From Liolophura sinensis (taxonomy: Eukaryota > Mollusca > Polyplacophora > Chitonida > Chitonidae), in the NCBI RefSeq assembly GCF_032854445.1, contig NC_088305.1:26252628-26316627 (forward strand): a stretch of 64,000 nt of DNA, read 5' to 3'. Below, piece by piece: positions 57,229 through 64,000 of this stretch. The notes beneath the pieces were generated by a model, which had not been told where the DNA came from, made no database searches, and was given only the letters and a program-made list of their open reading frames with translations. Positions within the stretch are counted from its first letter, which is position 1; each line of letters opens with the position of its first letter. The translations under genes and the position numbers were made by a program.

Positions 57229-60200
57229 CTGAAATGGATTTTCGAAAATATTTAAAACAATGATGTGAAAGATAGACAAGTCAAGGCTAGCCCCAGTCTA
57301 AGCTGAATCTTAGGCGTGGCAGACTGTATGGTATAGCCCAGGAAATCCTCCACTCTCAGCAAATCAGCATCCATTCTGCATTCCTTTAAAATACTTTTGA
57401 AAGACTGTGGTTTTACCTGTTTTAGTTTGTATTAGACGAATTAAACATTAACGAAAAATACACAAACTATTGCACTCGCCTAAAAATTTACCCCAGAACA
57501 TGCATTGTAGGCATTGTGGCAAAAAAAAGTCAATATTGCTTTGCGCTATAGTTCTCATATCTCCATTACGTTATTATCCTACTTAACAGACAACGATTAA
57601 CGGTTCTAAGATCAACAGAACTCTCTCAGAATCAGGCAAAATGAGCCCGAGTCAAACAAAATTTCAAGTCATATGAAGCATATAAAATGAAAAGTGAAAA
57701 CAAAGACTTGATTAAAATCAGTACACCTGCATTAGCAGAAACGGCTTTACTATATCAAGTAAATCTGGAATAAAAAAAAAATTCAAAAATTTACCGATGA
57801 AAATAACCACATACCTAGCTTTACTGAGATCTGCGTCACTGTCTTTGTGATTTTTAGGTATGGGTGCACTGGTCATTCTTGGATCTCGGAAACTCATGTT
57901 GGAGGAGGAAGGCGGAGTCCACTGGGGAATGAATTATGGTTGGCTTATTGACTGAATGACTGACACTTAATTTTCCACATCAAACAGGTCTAACTGCACA
58001 CATTCAATGAACTTTTTTTAGCGAGTATGGATTTCTAACCACAAATCTCCAGTATAGCCTCTATAGATCAAAATGAAATCATAATATGAGGTGTTAATAG
58101 GTACCATACAAATGAAACATATAGTCTAGATTTGAGTTAACATTAGTTTTTTGTAGTGCTAGTACACTTATTAACAAATGACATCAGTATTTAAGCTTAA
58201 CAGATTTTTCTGCTACTCTGCTTACCTGATGATTATGATCATCCGTTGGCACGTCAAAATGAATGCCGGCTGCACAAAAGGATTCCAACATTTTGATACC
58301 TTAAAAAAACAAAGGCATGGATTGATTAGCAATAAAAGATCATTATTACTGTTATTTAGGACCTCGTTTGGTTTATTCGGCTGAAAAATTACTACTGCCT
58401 TAGCCAATCGTCTGAGGGTGATATCAACAGATTGAAACCAGCTCTTTCCAGTTCTGATCTAGTTTTAATACAGCCAAAAGGACCACCAGGTCACACTGAT
58501 AATTTCAAATTTCCTGAATTTTTCCACACCTATTTTTCAGACATATAACTGGAATTAATATTCGAAATTGGAAAACAATTTTCTCTAAGAGAAAGACAGC
58601 AAACTACACGGGTAGACAGCCTTTTAAGTACCGGTTAGTTCTGTTGTCTATCAATCAGCCCAAAGTGCACATGCCAAGCCGATTCTAAATTTCAAGGCTT
58701 TTCCTGGTTGTTATGAGGCATAATCTGAAGACCTGGAGCATAATATGCATTTCTAAGACCAAAAATAGCCTGCAAAGGTATTAATTATTTAAAAAAGTTA
58801 AACTCAACATACTGTCTTTATTTCAGGAGAAAAAATGACTTTTTTTTGGTCTGTAACTCAAATGAGATTGCCTTTCATGCCTTCAGTAATCTGAGCAAAA
58901 AGAACAGTTTGATGACGTTCATACCTTTAGACTCAAGTCGGTTAAATCGCTGCACCCACTGGTCCAACAGCAGGTTGTAATACCTCTGCTGCTCGAAGAA
59001 CCTCATGTAGCGATTGGTGGTTGGGGTGGGGTACACCCGTTGGAAGCCTCCTTTACGGCTGTCCTCATCAATGCTCTCGGTCAGAATACGGATGTCATCC
59101 GGGGTGAGGGTGTCAAGGATGGTCTGCAAAATGTGCTGTAAAAATAAAACAAAATTGAAAGTACTATGAAAAACATGTAACACTTGCCATATGCAGAGAT
59201 GAGTACTGTTTTAAGCGGAAGTGCATGTATTCATGTAGATGTTTGCGATCGCCGCTTGAAAAAAACAAAGAATTAAAAGACTACAAGGATTTAATGTATG
59301 TATATATGCTTGCGTTTTCATGTCCTACTCAACAGTTTTTCACTCATATGATGACGAGACGTCATTAGGTGTGTTGACATACATGTATACTATGTCTTTT
59401 TCTGGCAGGGTGAGTTCATGCTGCCGAAGTGGTTCCACCACTGAAGTATGATACCAAGGACACCAGACACGACACCCAACCCAGTCACACTATACTCACA
59501 CTGGGCCACTGAAACTCCCTGTTTCCTTGCTCTAACCCGTAAGTGCTGAGTGCCAAACAAGGTAGCATCAAGTACCATTTTTAAAGTCTTTGGTATGGCT
59601 GTTCCTCTGTTTTCAAGGCAGGTGCTCTAATCATTATGTAACCAAAGAGGTTAGAGGGATTTAAAGTGCATGCACATGTGTGTTTCCACCCATTATTGGA
59701 CTACCGGCAAATTTACATCTTCCAAACTGGTATCTGAGTTGGTTAAGTGCATGAATAAATAAAAGCCTGCAGAAAATGGCCTCACAGTTTTCACTGATGA
59801 GAAGCAGTAGGCTCGATGAAAGCAGAGTGCACATGTGAAGCCAACTGGCAGGTAAATGCAATTAGTGCACTAGTAGAGAAGAGGGAGGTTGTGTTTGCTA
59901 GAGTACTTACCTCATCTTGGTACCTCTGGCAGTAGTACGCATGTTTGGCACGCTCATCGGGCGCCAGCTGACTACAAAACTGGCGCTTGTCCATGCAGTA
60001 ATTCGTGGAGGGCAAGTAATTACTAAGAACACAAAACACAGAGAGGAACTCATCAGAGATGACAACATGTTTGTGTATCTGCATGGAAAAAAGGACAAAC
60101 TCAAAAACTGAACATAAATTTATAAGAGGGGAGTTTTGAATTTTGAGCTCTTTTCACTAAAAGCCAAAAACAGTCCTTCTGCCTCATGTGACCTCTCAGA

Positions 60201-63200
60201 GATGTTAAAAGGCAACTAGTTTTGATCACATTTATACTACAACAGGGCAGTCTGGAAAAGATTTAAAAACGAACATTGGAGAAACCTGAAGAGATGAATA
60301 TTTTCAGCTTGAAAAGGTCAGAGAAAAGAGGTGTAATTTGTGACTCTGGAACATGGTAACACAGGCCATCTGTAAATTAGTGTCAAACAACATTTTTCAC
60401 AGGTCACATGATACAGTTGGACCATTCGTAGCCCTCCCTCCAAACTTCCCCATGGAATCATGAAATATGGGTACTACAGATCCCACCTAACAGGCTTTGA
60501 TATGTTGTTCCTCACAAATCATGAAGGCATTATATTCACTGTCACTGTGTTAACATTTAGTCCTCACAATACATGTGCACCACTACCAAACTTTTTTGCA
60601 TGTCTACATTTTTCTTCATTATACACACTTGGACAGGTTATCCACATTTTACGCTCTTTCAAACTATTTTTTTGTTTCATAGTATTTGTATGAAAAATTT
60701 TGGGAAAGAAATTCTGACAATGAGATTTAGACAAGCTATGGCGCTTCAGGAGTCAAAGCCTATTTGTAGCTGGTTGTTCCACATCCTCAAACAAGGGCGC
60801 ATAACTCACCTGAGATCCGTGGTACTTGAGCTTCCTGATGTCGTGACGTCATAGCGATCTGGAATTCGAAACCCAGCCATGTTGAACATATCCTTAATCA
60901 TGTTTCCTTTGATGTTAATGTCCAGCTGTGAGTTGGAATGTAAACTAGAAACAAAGAAAAGACATTTTTTTTTTAAGCAGACAGCACCGCTCTGGTTTTT
61001 CATGTTCCCACATTATCTTAAATAAAAAATCCCAAAATCTTCTTCTACAGTCCCAGGAATAGCCCCTTTCCTGTTCTCAAGAGATCTGTACAGATCATGC
61101 TGAAGTCATTTAAATACTGTTTAGCAGCAACGTATGCCTACAAAAATTGTTCTATGATTCTCAAATTCAGTCGATCATGTACAGTCCTCTAACATATCTT
61201 ACACATTAAAATTTTTAATATTGTATGCCATATACCATAGATATTATATTTATTTCTGGGCATTTTTAAAGTACAATACACACAAACACCGAGTCTGAAT
61301 GAAAACGTAAATATGAAAACAATTACGCAAGTTTTTGCTGTCAAAACTCATACACTGTGCACTCCTTTACAGCTGTAAAATGAACCAGCTCAGAGGGGCC
61401 TCAGACACATGAACCAGCTCAGACATGATGCCGACATTGTGTTGGCCCGATGTGGAGTAAGAGTAGACCCAGTTAAACATGACCCAGTAAAACATGACCC
61501 AGTAAAACATGACCCAGTTAAACAAGACCCAGTTAAACACATCCCAGTTAAACACGACCCAGTTAAACAAGACCCAGTTAAACACATCCCAGTTAAACAC
61601 GACCAGTTAAACACGTCCCAGTTAAACACAACGAACAACATCGTGTTGATACAGTGCCTACGTCATGTCGGCAACATGTCCTGATTTCATTTGGCTATTT
61701 GTTTGGTGTACTGCACAAACCAAACTGAGCTTTAAGCCTACCCTTTTCTCCGCACATCTGGGATTTACCTCACTCAGAATAAGACAAAGACTCGGAATAG
61801 AACTCATGCTTGTAAAAGGTCAAAAGTGTCGAAATGAAACTTTGATGGACAAATACTACCCCTAAATCCATCTTTAAATTCCTGGGGTCACTTTCACAAA
61901 ACTTCCTAAGTCACATTTCTCATAACTTTTTTCATAAAAGATGTCTAGGTTATAGTGTCACAAGGCGACGTTATTTACGAGAAAAGTAACGAAAACTGAT
62001 TTATGAAGTTTTGTGAAAGTGGGCACAAACTTTACTGGGATAAAAACTGTAGTTTTTATGTATGTTTAGAGACAGTGATATGTTATGACAGTAACAAAAT
62101 ACTATATAGAGCCATACAAACATGGGCTGGAGTAGCTGGATACAGCCCATTTGGCCGTTTGGGCTGCAGATCCTCCAATAGAGGCGTTCTGAGTTCGAAT
62201 ACTCTTTCATTTCAGGTAAAAAAAGTCCTACTGTATATTGTAAAAAAAAAACTTAATTGACGTTGTGTCTCACCGTGTTCCAGATGCACAAATGACACCT
62301 CACAAATGTTCAGCTTCTCAACTTGCTCCGTTGTTCGTCTACTTTAATTTACTTTTTTCAGTCTTTTTTTCACATTTTTGACAAGGCACATCATATAATA
62401 GGACTTTTTTCACCTTTAGCAATGGAAGGGTTTGAACTCGAAACTACCCCATTAGACCAGTTTATGTCCTTATGTCCGTCCTTCACCTTGGGCTGATGTT
62501 GACTTCCAGGATCCATGGCCTCAAGGCCTCGTCCAGTAGAATGTCAAACCCAAATAGCTCGTGAACGCTGTAGCGACTCTTCACATTGGCCTTGATCAAA
62601 CTGTTCATACAGGCTTCCGCGCTGCATTGGGAAGAAAAAAACAAAATTTGTACAGCAAGTATTCAAACATATATTGCAACTCCTCACATATATGTGAGTA
62701 CTGAAATTATCCACAAATATATTGCAATTATCCACAAATATACGTCAATTATCCAAAACATGCATCATTGCAGCTATCCACAAATAGACTGCAACTTTCC
62801 AACCATATATTGCAACTACATGTATCTACACATATACATGTATATGTATTTTACTGGTGGCCCAGTAACTTTATTATCTAGGGACCAATGGACAAACTGG
62901 TAGAAGAGCAACATGCATTGCTTCAGAGCGATAATATTACAGAATTCTGATTGGATTATTTCTTTTCACATGCTAGTTTCATTATGCTCCATATAGAACG
63001 GCCTATAGAGCAGAGGATCTATGGAGCAGAGGGTTTTTGGAGGAGAGGGTTTTTGGAGGAGAGGATCTATGGAACAGAGGGTATTTGGAGCAGAGGATCT
63101 AAGGAACAGAGGGTCTATGGAGCTGAGGATCTATGGAACAGAGGGTCTTTGGAACACCCATCAGGACACAATACAAGTGTACATGTACGTCAGTAAGAAC

Positions 63201-63783
63201 TTGCAAGGTGTGAGCTTCCTCTCCGGCCATACGTCGGAAGCCTGCATAAGCTGGACTTGAGCTCACAGCCATCGCCTTGGTGAGAGGCTCTTGGGTCATT
63301 ACGTTTGGGTCACTCTAACGCGCTAACCAACTGAGCCACGGAGGCCCCGGTCTCTAAATCACACCATAGCATTTGAGTTCATAACAATGCTAATATGGGT
63401 TGCCGGAAACCAGGCAAAGCTTGGAAAAATCTACTGGTCTTTACCGCATAATGTTCATTTTACTTTTTTTCATTGGTGCTTTATGCCATACTCAAGAATA
63501 TTTCACCTATATGTCAGCGGTCAGCGTTATGGTAGGAGGAAACCGGGCAGAACCCAACAAGACAGCCAAATCCATCTGCAGGTTTTTGGCAGAACTTCCC
63601 ATGTATAACTAAAGAGGAAGTCAGGATGAGCTCAGCTTGAACTCAAAGCAATCTTAACTGATAATGGTAACAGTGGATACATACCTAATGACTGTCTTGA
63701 CAATGAGATCCTTCACACTGTCCCAAATGGCAGATGAGTTAATACCCTGCTTCCTCATGTAGCACCAGAGTGCCTTCAGACTC
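57045..63783 (-). CDS. TTLL4: Tubulin polyglutamylase TTLL4-like, C-terminal part of gene
   Basis: TTLL4-type enzymes add glutamate side chains to tubulin and some other proteins, using ATP. Eight minus-strand exons (63685-63783, 62487-62621, 60810-60944, 59911-60022, 58925-59135, 58226-58299, 57815-57921, 57045-57228) join in phase and encode 351 residues plus a stop. They contain the end of the TTL/ATP-grasp domain (HELFGFDILLDEALRPWILE then VNISPS), where the Glu and Asn of LEVN are expected Mg-ATP ligands. Next come SLHSNSQLDINIKGNMI and the TTLL4-typical LTPDDIRIL, YMRFFEQQRYYNLLLDQW and KGIKMLESFCAAGIHF. The remembered human TTLL4 C-terminal half aligns throughout. The N-terminal half lies beyond the right edge. 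Confidence 0.94.
57815..57921 (-). CDS. TTLL4 exon, low-complexity tail
   Basis: Acceptor attccccag, donor AGCTAG|gtatgt. It encodes WTPPSSSNMSFRDPRMTSAP, then KNHKDSDADLSKAR. The tail is poorly conserved across species; the exon is placed by open frame, splice sites and phase. Confidence 0.78.
58226..58299 (-). CDS. TTLL4 exon (74 nt)
   Basis: Acceptor tttttttaag, donor CATCAG|gtaagc. It completes a Gly codon and encodes IKMLESFCAAGIHFDVPTDD and then HNHQ. It aligns with human KGVDLLRSWCYKGFHMGVVS. It supplies exactly the phase needed between its neighbours. Confidence 0.87.
58925..59135 (-). CDS. TTLL4 exon
   Basis: Acceptor tttttacag, donor CTAAAG|gtatga. It encodes HILQTILDTLTPDDIRILTE, then DEDSRKGGFQRVYPTPTTNR and YMRFFEQQRYYNLLLDQW. 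The LTPDD.RIL, DE.SR.G.F.R..P and RFFEQ.RY.N.L blocks are characteristic of TTLL4. Confidence 0.95.
59330..59650 (-). mobile_element. SINE family B copy in TTLL4 intron
   Basis: Inverse copy with the tcatatgatgacgag 3' block, ccttgctctaacccgtaagt and gtgctctaatcattatgtaa as a decayed tRNA-like head. Confidence 0.6.
59911..60022 (-). CDS. TTLL4 exon
   Basis: Acceptor gtgttcttag, donor GATGAG|gtaagt. It encodes NYLPSTNYCMDKRQFCSQLA, then PDERAKHAYYCQRYQDE. It occupies the position of the human segment that ends K.AYYLTQ. The first part is a lineage-specific linker. Confidence 0.88.
60810..60944 (-). CDS. TTLL4 exon
   Basis: Acceptor gtttctag, donor TCTCAG|gtgagt. It encodes SLHSNSQLDINIKGNMIKDM, then FNMAGFRIPDRYDV and a Ser/Thr-rich tail. 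It matches the SLHS.SPLD..IKG.MI.D.LN.AGF block found after the catalytic core of TTLL4/5. Confidence 0.94.
61465..61635. repeat. 16-bp minisatellite in TTLL4 intron
   Basis: Ten to eleven units of gacccagttaaacatg with small changes (cagttaaacacatcc). The unit also produces repetitive open frames on both strands. Confidence 0.88.
62487..62621 (-). CDS. TTLL4 exon with ATP-grasp catalytic motif
   Basis: Acceptor caatgcag, donor CCAAG|gtgaag. It encodes AEACMNSLIKANVKSRYSVH, then ELFGFDILLDEALRPW and ILEVNISP. FGFDI..D and LEVN are the metal- and ATP-binding signatures of the TTL family and are intact. Confidence 0.95.
62990..63160. repeat. 18-19 bp purine-rich minisatellite in TTLL4 intron
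   Basis: Eight to nine units of gaggatctatggagcaga or gagggtttttggaggaga. The repetitive open frame here is not a gene. Confidence 0.85.
63205..63650 (-). mobile_element. Two SINE family A copies in TTLL4 intron
   Basis: 63205-63350 holds the tRNA-like 5' half on the minus strand (ggcctccgtggctcagttgg). 63465-63650 holds the 3' half (tatgccatactcaagaatat, then ggtaggaggaaaccgggcag). Confidence 0.75.
63685..63783 (-). CDS. TTLL4 exon (leftmost gene part in window)
   Basis: Acceptor gtgttgtag, donor ATTAG|gtatgt. It encodes SLKALWCYMRKQGINSSAIW, then DSVKDLIVKTVI. It aligns with the ALKALWNYLSQKGVNSDAIW region of human TTLL4. Its first 37 bases plus the acceptor are repeated upstream to the window edge. 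Confidence 0.92.
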
Positions 63784-64000
63784 CTACAACACAGTAATAA
63801 ACCTGTTAGTAACCTGCTTCCTCATGTAGCACCAGAGTGCCTTCAGACTCCTACAACACAGTAATAAACCTGTTAGTAACCTGCTTCCTCATGTAGAACC
63901 AGAGTGCCTTCAGACTCCTACAACACAGTAATAAACCTTTTAGTAACCTGCTTCCTCATGTAGCACCAGTGCCTTCAGACTCCTACAACACAGTAATAAA
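63747..64000 (-). repeat. 67-bp tandem repeat copying a TTLL4 splice acceptor and exon start
   Basis: Copies begin at 63747, 63814, 63881 and 63948 and run off the window. The unit is 37 bases of the exon start plus 30 bases of intron with the tgttgtag acceptor. The last visible unit has a 2-base deletion. Confidence 0.93.

Overview
The window reads as nuclear DNA of an invertebrate animal. It has short coding exons with GT..AG boundaries, large introns, A+T-rich spacers, many tRNA-derived SINE copies and a very high load of minisatellites. The SINE style and protein similarity suggest a lophotrochozoan (mollusc or brachiopod-like), but this rests on recognition and is not proven. No bacterial genes, tRNA or rRNA genes, CRISPR arrays, transposases or reverse transcriptases were recognised. 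Family comparisons are from memory; no search was run.

Three genes could be assembled exon by exon, with reading phase closing exactly across every junction. (1) 398-19347, plus strand: a polypeptide N-acetylgalactosaminyltransferase of the GALNT1/GALNT13 type. Its N-terminal stem and membrane anchor lie left of the window; the catalytic domain, ricin-type lectin domain and stop codon are inside. (2) 27040-43327, plus strand: a complete CCDC148-like coiled-coil protein gene, 12 coding exons, 1851 nt, 616 residues. (3) 57045-63783, minus strand: the 3' part of a TTLL4-like tubulin polyglutamylase gene, 8 exons, 352 codons including the stop, running off the right edge. Genes 2 and 3 converge across about 13.7 kb of repeat-rich spacer (43.3-57.0 kb).

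Two things stand out. First, the GALNT gene carries duplicated exons. Two tandem 181-nt exons (6702-6882 and 7878-8058) encode alternative versions of the same catalytic-loop segment. Both run from phase 0 to phase 1, so using both or neither breaks the frame: the signature of mutually exclusive splicing. Further on, two exons (12717-12851 and 13754-13891) encode alternative beta repeats of the lectin domain, and the second lacks usual sugar-binding residues.

Second, several minisatellites have grown from exon edges. The best case is CCDC148 exon 36571-36777. A 102-bp unit holding its splice acceptor and first 43 coding bases is repeated about 27 times upstream, in frame and without stops over the last 21 units. 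Its donor end is separately amplified as an 85-86 bp array downstream. The last CCDC148 exon and a TTLL4 exon show the same behaviour, and two GALNT arrays abut splice sites.

Region by region: 0-19.3 kb GALNT; 19.3-27.0 kb its 3' flank and spacer; 27.0-43.3 kb CCDC148; 43.3-57.0 kb spacer with a 59-copy 41-bp satellite (46.1-48.5 kb), a 56-bp array and a 45-bp array (54.9-56.6 kb); 57.0-64.0 kb TTLL4. The gene products would act in different places: Golgi O-glycosylation, a ciliary or cytoskeletal coiled-coil protein, and tubulin glutamylation. No operon-like relation is implied.
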